Assembly: GCA_964451605.1 (NCBI GenBank)
Contig: CAYVJA010000002.1
Coordinates: forward strand, 34,925-98,924
From: JAQVSH01 sp964451605
GTDB lineage: Bacteria; Bacteroidota; Bacteroidia; Bacteroidales; UBA4181
Length of the DNA: 64,000 nt
Reading direction: 5' to 3'
Shown here piece by piece: positions 54,359 to 63,763 of this stretch. A model generated the notes under the pieces. That model was not told the DNA's origin and ran no database searches. It saw only the letters and a program-made list of their open reading frames with translations. Each line of letters begins with the position of its first letter. The stretch's first letter is position 1. Position numbers and translations under genes: made by a program.

Positions 54359-56512
54359 ATGAAACCCGATTTTAAAAATATAAACGTTACAATACCTTCC
54401 GATGTCGCACTTGAATCGAAGGTTTCTCACCAAGAGGCATCTTCGAACGGCTGGACAACCGCCGAACAGATTCCCCTTAAACCCGTCTACACAGAGGACG
54501 ATTTAGCAGGCATGGAGCATCTGCACTATGCTGCCGGTGTTGCCCCCTTCCTCCGCGGACCTTACTCTACCATGTACGTGCAAAGACCCTGGACAGTTCG
54601 TCAATATGCCGGATTTTCTACTGCCGAGGAGTCGAATGCATTTTATCGCCGTAATCTGGCTGCCGGCCAGAAGGGCCTTTCCGTGGCCTTCGACCTTGCC
54701 ACTCACCGTGGCTACGATGCCGATCACGAACGGGTTGTTGGCGATGTAGGCAAGGCCGGCGTATCTATCTGTTCGGTCGAAGACATGAAGATCTTGTTCA
54801 ATCAGATTCCCCTGAACCAGATGTCGGTCTCTATGACAATGAATGGAGCCGTACTGCCTGTAATGGCCTTCTATATTGTGGCAGCACTCGAACAGGGTGC
54901 CAAACTGGAGGAGCTGGCAGGAACCATTCAAAATGATATCCTTAAGGAGTTTATGGTGCGAAACACCTATATCTATCCTCCTGAAATGAGTATGCGTATT
55001 ATTGGCGATATCTTCTCGTTTGCTTCCCAAAATATGCCCAAGTTCAACTCCATCTCTATCTCCGGGTATCATATGCAGGAGGCCGGTGCTACTGCCGATA
55101 TCGAGATGGCTTATACATTGGCCGATGGGTTGGAGTATCTGCGTACCGGTATCCGTTCGGGTTTGACGGTCGATCAGTTTGCTCCCCGTTTATCCTTCTT
55201 CTGGGCTATCGGGATGAACCATTTTATGGAGATTGCCAAGATGCGGGCTGCCCGGATGTTGTGGGCCAAGATTGTTAAACAGTTCAATCCGAAAAATCCC
55301 AAGTCGATGGCGCTTCGCACCCACTCGCAGACTTCGGGATGGAGCCTTACCGAGCAGGATCCATACAATAATGTGGCCCGAACCTGTATCGAAGCTATGG
55401 CATCGGCTCTCGGCCATACCCAATCGCTGCATACCAATGCACTCGATGAGGCCATTGCGCTTCCCACCGATTTTTCTGCCCGTATTGCCCGTAATACACA
55501 GATTTATCTGCAGGAAGAGACCGAGATTTGCCGTTCGGTCGATCCCTGGGCCGGCTCCTATTATGTAGAGTCGCTTACCAAGAGTTTGGCAGAAAAGGCC
55601 TGGACATTGATCGAAGAGGTCGAGAATCTTGGCGGTATGGCCAAAGCCATTGAAAGTGGCGTGCCGAAACTCCGTATCGAAGAGGCTGCAGCTCGTAAAC
55701 AAGGCCGGATCGATTCAGGAAAAGACACCATTGTGGGTGTGAACAAGTATCGGCTTGAGAAAGAGGATCCCCTCGAGATTCTTGAGGTTGACAATACTGC
55801 CGTTCGCAGACAACAGATTGAGCGTCTTACCCTTTTGAAGGCTAACCGGAATCAGGCTGCCGTTGAGGCTTCGCTGGCTGCGATTGAGGCCTCGGCTGCC
55901 AATGGCAACGGGAATCTTTTGGCTCTTGCCGTTGAAGCAGCAAAAAACAGAGCTACTCTGGGCGAAATTTCTAACGCAATTGAAAAAGTATCAGGGAGGT
56001 ATAAAGCAGTGATCCGCACTATTTCCGGGGTCTATTCGGCTGAGAGCCAGGATGATCCCACTTTTATTGAGGCAAGAAAACTGGTTGAAGAGTTTGCCCG
56101 TAAAACGGGTCGTCAGCCACGTATTATGATTGCAAAAATGGGTCAGGACGGACACGATCGGGGAGCCAAAGTGGTGGCTACCGGGTATGCCGATCTGGGC
56201 TTCGACGTCGATATGGGTCCGCTGTTCCAGACTCCTGCCGAGGCAGCTCGTCAGGCCGTAGAGAACGATGTTCACATTTTAGGCGTCTCTTCTCTGGCTG
56301 CCGGTCATAAGACGCTTGTTCCTCAGGTAATTGAAGAACTGAAAAAACTGGGTCGCGAAGATATCATGGTGATCGCCGGCGGAGTCATTCCCGCACAAGA
56401 TTACCAAACACTCTACGACGCAGGTGTTGTGGCCGTGTTTGGGCCCGGTTCTAAAATTTCGGAATGTGGTAAGCAGTTAATCGAGATTCTGCTGAAGGCT
56501 TCAGAAGCGTAA
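54359..56512 (+). CDS. mutB: Methylmalonyl-CoA mutase large subunit
   Basis: 717 aa. Catalytic subunit with an N-terminal TIM barrel (LRGPYSTMYVQRPWTVRQYA) and a C-terminal cobalamin-binding domain with the DxHxxG motif in KMGQDGHDRGAKVVATG. It binds adenosylcobalamin. Operon with mutA. No epimerase or MeaB is in the window. Confidence 0.97.
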   Translation: MKPDFKNINVTIPSDVALESKVSHQEASSNGWTTAEQIPLKPVYTEDDLAGMEHLHYAAGVAPFLRGPYSTMYVQRPWTVRQYAGFSTAEESNAFYRRNLAAGQKGLSVAFDLATHRGYDADHERVVGDVGKAGVSICSVEDMKILFNQIPLNQMSVSMTMNGAVLPVMAFYIVAALEQGAKLEELAGTIQNDILKEFMVRNTYIYPPEMSMRIIGDIFSFASQNMPKFNSISISGYHMQEAGATADIEMAYTLADGLEYLRTGIRSGLTVDQFAPRLSFFWAIGMNHFMEIAKMRAARMLWAKIVKQFNPKNPKSMALRTHSQTSGWSLTEQDPYNNVARTCIEAMASALGHTQSLHTNALDEAIALPTDFSARIARNTQIYLQEETEICRSVDPWAGSYYVESLTKSLAEKAWTLIEEVENLGGMAKAIESGVPKLRIEEAAARKQGRIDSGKDTIVGVNKYRLEKEDPLEILEVDNTAVRRQQIERLTLLKANRNQAAVEASLAAIEASAANGNGNLLALAVEAAKNRATLGEISNAIEKVSGRYKAVIRTISGVYSAESQDDPTFIEARKLVEEFARKTGRQPRIMIAKMGQDGHDRGAKVVATGYADLGFDVDMGPLFQTPAEAARQAVENDVHILGVSSLAAGHKTLVPQVIEELKKLGREDIMVIAGGVIPAQDYQTLYDAGVVAVFGPGSKISECGKQLIEILLKASEA

Positions 56513-56605
56513 TTTTCTGTTCCTGATACCCTTTGGTAAGGTTTTTGCTTGTTAGAAGATTTATACATTTTAGCTACCCCTTTTAATCCATAAAATTTCT
56601 GCAGA

Positions 56606-57052
56606 ATGAAAAAAGTTTTGTTTGTTTTAACGGTTCTTGCCATCGGCTTTGCCTCCTGTTCGCAAAAGAAATCTTTGCCTAAGTCGGCTTATGAGCCTGC
56701 TCCTGCAACTAGTGTTGCGGTTTCGCAGCCAGTTGTTCAGCCTGCTGTATCGACCGATGCGGCCGGTTCTGTTGTTTCGCGTACCGAAAGTGTCAAGGTG
56801 CAGGGTGGTGGTTTGCTGAAAAAATACAATATCATCGTGGGTAGTTTTCAAAGCCAGACCAATGCTCAGAATCTGAAAACCAAATTGACATCGCAGGGTT
56901 ATCAGCCTTCCATCCTTTTTAATGAGGCAAAGATGATGTATAGGGTTAATATCAGCTCGTACGACCAGGAGGCAGAAGCCCGTCTGCAGATTCAGAAGGT
57001 TAAGAGTGCCTTCCCCGAGTTTTTCGATGCGTGGATTCTGATTGCTCAGTAA
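56606..57052 (+). CDS. SPOR-domain lipoprotein
   Basis: 148 aa. The signal ends GFASC with lipidated Cys18. A low-complexity Val/Pro/Ser linker (25-70) is followed by a SPOR domain (KYNIIVGSFQSQTNAQNLKT ... RVNISSYDQEAEA), which binds denuded glycan strands at division septa. Followed by a strong terminator. Confidence 0.9.
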   Translation: MKKVLFVLTVLAIGFASCSQKKSLPKSAYEPAPATSVAVSQPVVQPAVSTDAAGSVVSRTESVKVQGGGLLKKYNIIVGSFQSQTNAQNLKTKLTSQGYQPSILFNEAKMMYRVNISSYDQEAEARLQIQKVKSAFPEFFDAWILIAQ

Positions 57053-57070
57053 TCTTGCCCCGTTTGCATA

Positions 57071-57112
57071 AAAAGAGAGAGGCGATTCCGAAGGAATCGC
57101 CTCTCTCTTTTT
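57071..57112. terminator. Bidirectional terminator between SPOR and OmpA genes
   Basis: A perfect 19-bp stem (57071-57089 with 57093-57111) around a GAA loop, with A and T tracts at the two ends. It serves the SPOR gene on plus and the OmpA gene on minus. Confidence 0.88.
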
Positions 57113-57136
57113 ATTAGAGAACAGTTGGATTCGAAA

Positions 57137-57829
57137 CTAGTTGGCCGCCTTTTGAGCCTCCTGAATCATCTTCTCGTTGGCCTTAATCAGAATTTCTACG
57201 CGGCGATTTCTTGCCCGACCCTCTACGGTGTTATTGTCGGCAACCGGTACATCGAATGCCTTCCCTTCCGTAACCATGCGCGAACCGGCAACGTTTTTCC
57301 CAACCAGAAAACTCTTTACTGCGTTGGCTCTATCCAGCGAAAGCCGTTCGTTCAGCGAACGTGATCCCGTATTATCGGTGTGTCCCTGAATAATCAAGTC
57401 GGTATCGGGATTGCTGTTCAGCGTTTTTGCAAAATCGGTTAATGCGTCGATCGATGTCTGGTTCAAGTCGCTCTTTCCGGTTGCGAATAATATACCAGCA
57501 TCGAAAGTCACCTTAATGGCCTGCAGATTCTTTTCGTCGGTAACAGTGGCAACAGAAGCACCTTCTATGCGTTCCAGTTCGGCCTTCTGTTTATCCATTT
57601 TCTTGCCTATAATTGAACCGGCAGCCGCACCGATAATGGCACCAACACCGGCTCCGATAGCAGCACCTCTGCCTCCGCCGGCCAAAGCGCCGATTCCGGC
57701 ACCCAGACCTGCACCACCCCCTGCACCTACCATCGTTCCTTTAGTGGCATTGTTCATATTGGCACAACCCGAGGCAAGAAGCGAAATGCCTAAAATTCCA
57801 ATCGTTAAAACATTGAGTGATTTCTTCAT
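57137..57829 (-). CDS. OmpA-family lipoprotein with glycine-zipper segment
   Basis: About 230 aa from ATG 57829. Lipoprotein signal LLASGC (Cys22). A glycine-rich repeat at about 32-75 (GAGGGAGLGAGIGALAGGG) may insert in the membrane. The C-terminal OmpA domain (TDNTGSRSLNERLSLDRANA) binds peptidoglycan. It anchors the outer membrane to the wall. Confidence 0.92.
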   Translation of the reverse strand: MKKSLNVLTIGILGISLLASGCANMNNATKGTMVGAGGGAGLGAGIGALAGGGRGAAIGAGVGAIIGAAAGSIIGKKMDKQKAELERIEGASVATVTDEKNLQAIKVTFDAGILFATGKSDLNQTSIDALTDFAKTLNSNPDTDLIIQGHTDNTGSRSLNERLSLDRANAVKSFLVGKNVAGSRMVTEGKAFDVPVADNNTVEGRARNRRVEILIKANEKMIQEAQKAAN

Positions 57830-57887
57830 AATCATTTTTTTAAAGTTATAGACTAAAAACTCCGGAGCTTTTGATTATGCAAATTTG

Positions 57888-57959
57888 TAGGCCCAACAGG
57901 ACTCGAACCTGTATTTAGAGTTTAGGAAACGCTCGTTCTATCCCTTGAACTATAGGCCC
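57888..57959 (-). tRNA. tRNA-Arg (CCT)
   Basis: Minus strand, 72 nt. Acceptor GGGCCTA/TGGGCCT (G1-T72 wobble), anticodon loop TTCCTAA with anticodon CCT, T arm ACAGG-TTCGAGT-CCTGT, discriminator A, no encoded CCA. The anticodon stem AGCGT/ACTCT has one internal C29-T41 mismatch. A TATATTTG box at 58004-57997 on the minus strand is a possible -7 element. Nothing else is recognised between here and gpmI. Confidence 0.9.
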
Positions 57960-58202
57960 TTCATTCACCCGGCCATTGCCGGCCGAAACGGTAGGGCAAA
58001 TATAGCGATTGTTCTCGATACTGCCTATCGGGTAGCAAAATTTGCCTTTCACAGATCTTCTCCGAGTGCTGGAGAACAAGAATTGGGCCATTTCTTTATG
58101 ACCCCGCATTTTTTCGTTATTTTCGCCCCCGGTCTAAACTATTCGGTTAGGCGGGTGTTGTATTTGCGTACAATTTGGAATAATTACTTAGAAAATAAAA
58201 CA

Positions 58203-59723
58203 ATGAACAAACGAGTTCTTTTGATGATCCTCGATGGATGGGGGATTGGAAAACATGACAAGTCCGATGTGATTGCCACAGTTGGTGCTCCCCATATTGA
58301 GAAATTGACACAGACATACCCCCACGCGCAACTTCTTACTTCCGGCGAAAATGTAGGTCTCCCTGATGGACAGATGGGTAATTCTGAGGTGGGCCATCTG
58401 AATATTGGGGCAGGAAGAGTGGTTTACCAGGATTTGGTAAAAATTAATATAGCCTGCCGCGACAATACCATTTTGGAGGTGCCTGCCGTAAAGGAGGCCT
58501 TTTCGTACGCACGCAATCAGGGAAAGAGTGTCCATTTAATGGGACTGGTCTCTGATGGTGGAGTGCACAGTTCTATGGATCACCTCTTTAAGTTGACGGA
58601 TGTGGCAAAGTCGTTTGGCATAACCAATACTTTTGTTCACTGTTTTATGGATGGTCGCGATACGGATCCCAGGAGTGGCAAAGGATTTATTGCCCAACTG
58701 GAGTCGCATTTGGCAAAATCCACCGGAAAGATTGCCTCTGTGATTGGCCGTTTTTATGCGATGGATCGTGACAAACGATGGGAAAGGGTGAAGACGGCGT
58801 ACGACCTGCTGGTTTCGGGTGTCGGAAAACCGGTTACCGACGTGGTATCGGCTATGCAGGAGTCGTACGATGAGGGTGTGACCGATGAATTTATAAAACC
58901 GATTGTGCGTGTCAATGATTCGGGATCGGCCGTGGGCAGGTTGACTCCCGGTGATGTGGTGATTTTCTTCAATTTCAGGAACGACAGGGCTCGTGAACTT
59001 ACCTATGTGCTTACGCAGAAAGATATGCCCGAGCAGGGTATGAAGACCCTTCCTCTCCACTACTGCACCATGACTCCTTACGATGCCTCTTATGAGGGAC
59101 TTCATATTCTGTTCGATAAAGACAATGTAAGTAATACGCTGGGCGAAACGGTCTCGGCCGCAGGTAAACAGCAACTTCGTATTGCCGAAACGGAGAAGTA
59201 CGCCCACGTTACTTTCTTCTTTTCGGGTGGTCGGGAAGAGACATTCGAAGGCGAGGAACGTCTTCTTATTCCCTCACCGAAAGTTCCTACCTACGATTTG
59301 AAGCCGGAAATGAGTGCCTTCGAAATCAAGGATGCACTGGTAGGGGAGTTGAATAAAAAGAAGTTCGATTTGGTGGTATTGAATTTTGCCAACGGCGATA
59401 TGGTGGGTCACACCGGTGTCTATGAGGCCATCAGTAAGGCCGTGAAGGCCGTGGATATTTGTGTGGATGAGGTGGTGACTACTGCCTGTGCCAATGGATA
59501 TACAGTTCTGATTACGGCCGATCACGGCAATGCCGATTTTGCCCTGAACGAGGATGGATCGCCCAACACGGCCCACTCGCTGAATCCGGTACCCTTTATT
59601 GTGGTTGATAACGACGTGAAACAGGTAAAGAATGGAATTCTGGCCGATATCGCACCTACTATTCTCTCTCTGATGGGCATTCCCGTTCCGGCGGCTATGA
59701 CCGGAAATGTTTTGGTGGGCTAA
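58203..59723 (+). CDS. gpmI: 2,3-bisphosphoglycerate-independent phosphoglycerate mutase
   Basis: 506 aa from ATG 58203 (MNKRVLLMILDGWGIGK). The phosphoserine motif is GQMGNSEVGHLNIGAGR. Metal ligands are in LMILDGWG, DFFNFRNDRAREL-like VIFFNFRNDRAREL, and ITADHGNADF. It converts 3- to 2-phosphoglycerate using Mn. The longer open frame overlaps the tRNA-Arg gene and is not used. Confidence 0.96.
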   Translation: MNKRVLLMILDGWGIGKHDKSDVIATVGAPHIEKLTQTYPHAQLLTSGENVGLPDGQMGNSEVGHLNIGAGRVVYQDLVKINIACRDNTILEVPAVKEAFSYARNQGKSVHLMGLVSDGGVHSSMDHLFKLTDVAKSFGITNTFVHCFMDGRDTDPRSGKGFIAQLESHLAKSTGKIASVIGRFYAMDRDKRWERVKTAYDLLVSGVGKPVTDVVSAMQESYDEGVTDEFIKPIVRVNDSGSAVGRLTPGDVVIFFNFRNDRARELTYVLTQKDMPEQGMKTLPLHYCTMTPYDASYEGLHILFDKDNVSNTLGETVSAAGKQQLRIAETEKYAHVTFFFSGGREETFEGEERLLIPSPKVPTYDLKPEMSAFEIKDALVGELNKKKFDLVVLNFANGDMVGHTGVYEAISKAVKAVDICVDEVVTTACANGYTVLITADHGNADFALNEDGSPNTAHSLNPVPFIVVDNDVKQVKNGILADIAPTILSLMGIPVPAAMTGNVLVG

Positions 59724-59740
59724 TTCTCCGGGAGTTTGCC

Positions 59741-60307
59741 ATGACTCTTCCCTCTCTCACATTGGCTCAGAAACCGGGTTCTCCCCATACAGTAGTTTTG
59801 CTTTTGGGAGGGAATCTTGGCAATCGCGAAACGTTGCTTAATGAAGCCCTCCGTTTGCTCGAATGTGAAGCAGGCCCCTGTACAGGGGCCTCTTTGTTCT
59901 ATGAATCGGAGCCATGGGGTTTCTCCGAATCCGTGAATCCCTTTTTGAATCGGGTCATAGTTTTGCAGAGCTGTTTGTCGGCGCCAGAGGTTCTGGAGGT
60001 GGCTCTCTCTGTGGAGAGGCGTCTGGGCAGGAGAAGATCGGAAGAGGATGCGTTGTATGCTTCCCGCACGCTCGATGTGGATATACTCTTTTACGACGAT
60101 TGTCTGATTTCTACTCCGTCGCTTACCATTCCCCACCCGCGTATAGCATCGCGAAAGTTTGTGCTGGTCCCTCTGGCAGAATTGATGCCTCGTGAGCGCC
60201 ATCCTGCCCATGGCGTAACCATCGAAGAGTTACTTTCGGCGTGTACCGACACGCTGTGGGTTCGACGCTATCGGCAGAATCGGGACGAAGAGAGTGAAAA
60301 AAGCTAA
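59741..60307 (+). CDS. folK: 2-amino-4-hydroxy-6-hydroxymethyldihydropteridine pyrophosphokinase
   Basis: 188 aa. LLLGGNLGNRETLLNEA at the start, ESEPWGF and NPFLNRV, then the HPPK signature RRRSEEDALYASRTLDVDIL and IPHPRIASRKFVLVPLAEL. Makes the pterin diphosphate for folate synthesis. Begins 17 nt after gpmI. Its 3' end overlaps the convergent IPExxxVDY-like gene by 4 nt. Confidence 0.93.
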   Translation: MTLPSLTLAQKPGSPHTVVLLLGGNLGNRETLLNEALRLLECEAGPCTGASLFYESEPWGFSESVNPFLNRVIVLQSCLSAPEVLEVALSVERRLGRRRSEEDALYASRTLDVDILFYDDCLISTPSLTIPHPRIASRKFVLVPLAELMPRERHPAHGVTIEELLSACTDTLWVRRYRQNRDEESEKS

Positions 60308-60723
60308 AATAGCAGGAATCCGGAGGGGATGTTTTTCAACTGTGCCCATGGGATTTCCGTAGAAAAGAGCACGGATTCAACGCTTTTCAGGCGTTGTATA
60401 ACCTCCTCACAGAAGGGAGCCAGCGGATCGCCCCGCATAGCCAACAGGTAATCAAGATTTTTCATACCCGGTCCGGAAAGTGATGTGCCGGTGCGCAGCG
60501 CCGTAAGCAGCACGGAGTGCCCCTCTTCGGTTATAGCACGATAGTGTGCCCAAAAGGGGGTAGGGGTAGAATCCCCGGCAGGGGGCCATTCGGAAAATCG
60601 CCATCCAAATTGCTGCTGCAGCAACCAAACCATTCGGGGATGGGGGGCAGGAGAGGAGATACCTGCTACCCTGACCTCCTCTTCGATAGGGATGGATAAT
60701 CCAGTTCGGCTTCGGCGGCTCAT
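60304..60723 (-). CDS. IPExxxVDY-like protein
   Basis: 139 aa, soluble. The middle NLDYLLAMRG and the C-terminal EIPWAQLKNIPSGFLLF resemble, respectively, the VDY-FL and (Y)-D-x-x-L-K-S-K-x-x-L-I-F ends of a small Bacteroidota family of unknown function often coded beside rnc. Its start overlaps the rnc stop by 4 nt, so it is coupled to rnc. Identification is by context and weak motif resemblance. Confidence 0.6.
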   Translation of the reverse strand: MSRRSRTGLSIPIEEEVRVAGISSPAPHPRMVWLLQQQFGWRFSEWPPAGDSTPTPFWAHYRAITEEGHSVLLTALRTGTSLSGPGMKNLDYLLAMRGDPLAPFCEEVIQRLKSVESVLFSTEIPWAQLKNIPSGFLLF

Positions 60724-61526
60724 GGAGAGAGGGTTAGGATTGAGAGGTTTTCCTCATTTTCGTAAAACATATCGGGAATCATTTTCCCGGTGGCAATGTA
60801 CTCCAGCGCCTGTTCGGCAGCACTCTGTTCGGCCTCTTTTTTCGAGGAACCGTTACCTCTTCCCAAAACGAAATGGCCACGAACCTTCACAGTTGTGGTA
60901 TAGATGGCAGATCGTTTGTTAGCGGCCTCATCCGTGCTTTCCCGGGTGTCGAACAGAAGGAAGATTTTCTGCTTCTGTCCCCACTCAATCAACCGACTTT
61001 TGAAGTCGGTGTCGTGGGTCATCAGATCGTTGAGGTTAACAAAATTCTTTATGATAAATCGTACCACATATTTTCGGGTTTTTGCATACCCTTTATCGAG
61101 GTACATTGCACCAATCAATGCCTCCAGGGCATCTCCGTATATTCGCCTTTTTTGGGGATGAAGTGCCGTGTGGCATACAATGGCCCGATCAAGGCCCATC
61201 TTCTCGGCCACATCTTCCAGATTTGAGCGCTTAACAATTTTCGACCGCATCTGGGTGAGAAAACCTTCGTTCCGCAGAGGGAACTTTTTAAAGAGATATT
61301 CCGCTACAATCGCATCGAGTACAGCATCGCCCAGATACTCGAGTCGTTCGTTGTTAATCATTACATGTTGCGCATGCGGAATCGATGCAGAGCGGTGCAG
61401 AAAGGCCTGTTCGTAAAGTCCCGGATTGTGGGTCTTGACTTTCAGCTCTTTGCGTAAAAAACAATAAAACTCCCTATTGTCCTTGACAATAAGGAGTTTC
61501 ATTGTATGTGCCAGTTTCCTGAACAA
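60720..61526 (-). CDS. rnc: Ribonuclease III
   Basis: 268 aa. Signature ERLEYLGDAVLDAIVAEYL with catalytic Glu/Asp, the second catalytic stretch GDALEALIGAMYLDKGY, and a C-terminal double-stranded-RNA-binding domain (AEQALEYIATG). Processes rRNA and structured RNAs. fabF ends 2 nt upstream. Bacteroidales forms carry an N-terminal extension like the MFRKLAHTMKLL here. Confidence 0.95.
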   Translation of the reverse strand: MFRKLAHTMKLLIVKDNREFYCFLRKELKVKTHNPGLYEQAFLHRSASIPHAQHVMINNERLEYLGDAVLDAIVAEYLFKKFPLRNEGFLTQMRSKIVKRSNLEDVAEKMGLDRAIVCHTALHPQKRRIYGDALEALIGAMYLDKGYAKTRKYVVRFIIKNFVNLNDLMTHDTDFKSRLIEWGQKQKIFLLFDTRESTDEAANKRSAIYTTTVKVRGHFVLGRGNGSSKKEAEQSAAEQALEYIATGKMIPDMFYENEENLSILTLSP

Positions 61527-61528
61527 GG

Positions 61529-62779
61529 CTATTCCATTTTTTTGAAGACTATTGAGGAGTTATGGCCACCAAATCCGAAAGTATTGCTCAAAACGTAACG
61601 TAAGGTTTTGGGCTGAGCTTTCCAGAAGGTAAGATTCAACCTGCTGTCAATTTCGGGATCGTCCGTAAAATGGTTAATAGTTGGGGGAACCAGACTGTTT
61701 TCCAAGGCTTTAATGGAGGCGATTGCCTCAACGGCTCCGGTGGCACCCAGCAGGTGGCCGGTCATAGACTTGGTGGCACTGATGTTCAGTTTGTAGGCAT
61801 GCTCACCGAACAGACGTCCGATGGCTTTCAGTTCGGCAACATCGCCAAGCGGTGTGGAGGTTCCATGGACATTGATATAGTCCACCTCCTCAGGTTTCAC
61901 ATTACCATCGAGAAGAGCAAGCCGCATTGCGCTATAAGCTCCTTCGCCCTCGGGATGAGGTGCTGTCATGTGGCTGGCATCGGCAGTCATGCCTCCTCCA
62001 ACTACTTCGGCGTAGATTCTTGCACCTCTTGCCACGGCATGCTCATACTCTTCGAGAATCAAAGCACCTGCACCTTCGCCAATGACAAAACCATCGCGGT
62101 CTTTATCGAATGGACGAGAGGCCGAAGCGAAATTGTCGTTGTTGGTCGACAACGCCTGCATGGCATTAAATCCGCCAACGCCACTCTCGTTGATAGCTGC
62201 CTCAGATCCACCGGAGATAAAGAGATCAGCCTTACCCATCCGAATGTAGTTGAACGCATCAATCAGCGCGTGGGTTGAGGAGGCACAGGCAGAAACGGTG
62301 GCATAATTGGGCCCTTTGAATCCGAAGCGGATGGAAAGATGACCTGCAGCAATGTCGGAGATCATTTTGGTGATGAAGAAAGGGCTGAATCTGGGCGTTC
62401 CATCGCTTTTGGCAAAGGAAGAAACCTCCTCATAGAAACTCATCAACCCCCCGATTCCTGATCCCCAGATTACGCCGGCGCGCTCCAAATTAATGGCGTT
62501 CAGATCTAAACCCGAATCTTTAATAGCCTGGTCGCCTGCAACGATCGCGTATTGCGAGTAAAGATCGTATTTACGTGCCTCCTTTCTTTCGAAATAGGAG
62601 AGAGCGTCATAGTTCTTTACTTCACAGGCAAACCGCGTTTTAAATTTCGAGGCATCGAAACGGGTAATCTCACAGGCGCCAGATACGCCGTTGGACAAGC
62701 CATTCCAAAACTCTTCTACGGTATTGCCGATTGGGGTGATGGCCCCAAGACCGGTAACAACAACCCGTTTTAACTGCAT
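61529..62779 (-). CDS. fabF: Beta-ketoacyl-ACP synthase II
   Basis: 416 aa. Catalytic Cys in VSACASSTHALIDA, His in NVHGTSTPLGD, and His in SMTGHLLGATGAVEA. Elongates acyl-ACP in type II fatty-acid synthesis. acpP lies 21 nt upstream and rnc immediately downstream, the usual Bacteroidales order. Confidence 0.97.
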   Translation of the reverse strand: MQLKRVVVTGLGAITPIGNTVEEFWNGLSNGVSGACEITRFDASKFKTRFACEVKNYDALSYFERKEARKYDLYSQYAIVAGDQAIKDSGLDLNAINLERAGVIWGSGIGGLMSFYEEVSSFAKSDGTPRFSPFFITKMISDIAAGHLSIRFGFKGPNYATVSACASSTHALIDAFNYIRMGKADLFISGGSEAAINESGVGGFNAMQALSTNNDNFASASRPFDKDRDGFVIGEGAGALILEEYEHAVARGARIYAEVVGGGMTADASHMTAPHPEGEGAYSAMRLALLDGNVKPEEVDYINVHGTSTPLGDVAELKAIGRLFGEHAYKLNISATKSMTGHLLGATGAVEAIASIKALENSLVPPTINHFTDDPEIDSRLNLTFWKAQPKTLRYVLSNTFGFGGHNSSIVFKKME

Positions 62780-62800
62780 AATTTCAGAGTAACGGACAAA

Positions 62801-63040
62801 CTACTTGTTGATGTTTTCTTCGATGTACTTGATGGCAGCACCTACAGTCGAGATGTTTTCAGCCTGGTCGTCGGGAATTCCAATGTTGAACTCTTTTTCA
62901 AACTCCATGATCAATTCAACGGTGTCAAGAGAATCGGCTCCCAAATCATTGGTAAAACTTGCATCCGGGGTTACTTCGCTTTCGTCAACACCCAGTTTGT
63001 CTACGATAATCGCTTTAACTCTTGAGGTAATGTCAGACAT
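62801..63040 (-). CDS. acpP: Acyl carrier protein
   Basis: 79 aa from ATG 63040 (MSDITSRVKAIIVDKLGVDE). The phosphopantetheine serine is in GADSLDTVELIMEFE. Acidic helix-rich protein. The longer open frame upstream is not a real start. Confidence 0.97.
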   Translation of the reverse strand: MSDITSRVKAIIVDKLGVDESEVTPDASFTNDLGADSLDTVELIMEFEKEFNIGIPDDQAENISTVGAAIKYIEENINK

Positions 63041-63090
63041 ACTTTTAATTTTTAAATGAGTACAAAATGATTCCTTGTATTTTGGTGCTG

Positions 63091-63122
63091 CAAAGAAATG
63101 GATTAAATCCAAAATTATCAAA
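63091..63122 (-). promoter_or_regulatory. Probable promoter of acpP-fabF-rnc
   Basis: On the minus strand TTTG (63122-63119), 20 nt, TTTCTTTG (63098-63091). The -7 box differs from TAnnTTTG at one base. It lies about 50 nt ahead of the acpP ATG. Confidence 0.5.
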
Positions 63123-63193
63123 CAATTTGGAATATTCTTGGAGGTTTTGTATTTTTTAGCATCCTTTGTAACCTTCGTTATTCACCCAATTCC

Positions 63194-63763
63194 ATGAATA
63201 AGCTAGCTCTTTTTGCGTCGGGGTCCGGTTCGAATGCCCAGCGAATAGCCGAGTATTTTGCTGATCACTCCGATGTAGAGGTCTCCTGTATTTTATCAAA
63301 CCGCACCGATGCCTACGTGTTGGAGAGAGCCCGAAAACTTGCGATCCCTTCGTTCAGTTTTACGCGCGACGATCTCTACACCTCCGATAAGGTGCTCCGC
63401 ATACTTGAAGATTACTCCGTAAATTTTATCGTATTGGCTGGATTTTTATGGAAAGTGCCTTCCATTCTGTTAGAGACCTATCCCAACCGAATCCTGAACA
63501 TCCATCCCGCTTTATTGCCAAAATACGGAGGTAAAGGGATGTATGGCGAACATGTTCACCGGGCGGTAGTTGCAAACCGCGAAACAGAAACCGGCATCAC
63601 CATCCACAAGGTAAACGACCACTACGACGAAGGAGAGATCCTTTTTCAGGCGCGTTGCGAAGTCCTTCCCACCGATACCCCCGCGCAAGTAGCCGAAAAG
63701 GTCCATGCACTCGAATATCGCTGGTTTCCGGAAATCATAGAGCAGTATCTGGCAACGCTCTAA
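63194..63763 (+). CDS. purN: Phosphoribosylglycinamide formyltransferase
   Basis: 189 aa. Starts LALFASGSGSNAQRIAEYF. Active-site Asn-His-Asp region: RILNIHPALLPKYGGKGMYG and TGITIHKVNDHYDEGEILFQ. Transfers a formyl group from 10-formyl-THF in purine synthesis. Divergent from acpP. The TAA stop is inside octamer array R8; the last residues Thr-Leu are spelled by an octamer-like unit (ACGCTCTA). Confidence 0.96.
   Translation: MNKLALFASGSGSNAQRIAEYFADHSDVEVSCILSNRTDAYVLERARKLAIPSFSFTRDDLYTSDKVLRILEDYSVNFIVLAGFLWKVPSILLETYPNRILNIHPALLPKYGGKGMYGEHVHRAVVANRETETGITIHKVNDHYDEGEILFQARCEVLPTDTPAQVAEKVHALEYRWFPEIIEQYLATL

Noticed and set aside
57945..58202. Upstream extension of gpmI
   Set aside because: It would overlap tRNA-Arg. 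The conserved N-terminus MNKRVLLMILDGWG starts at 58203.
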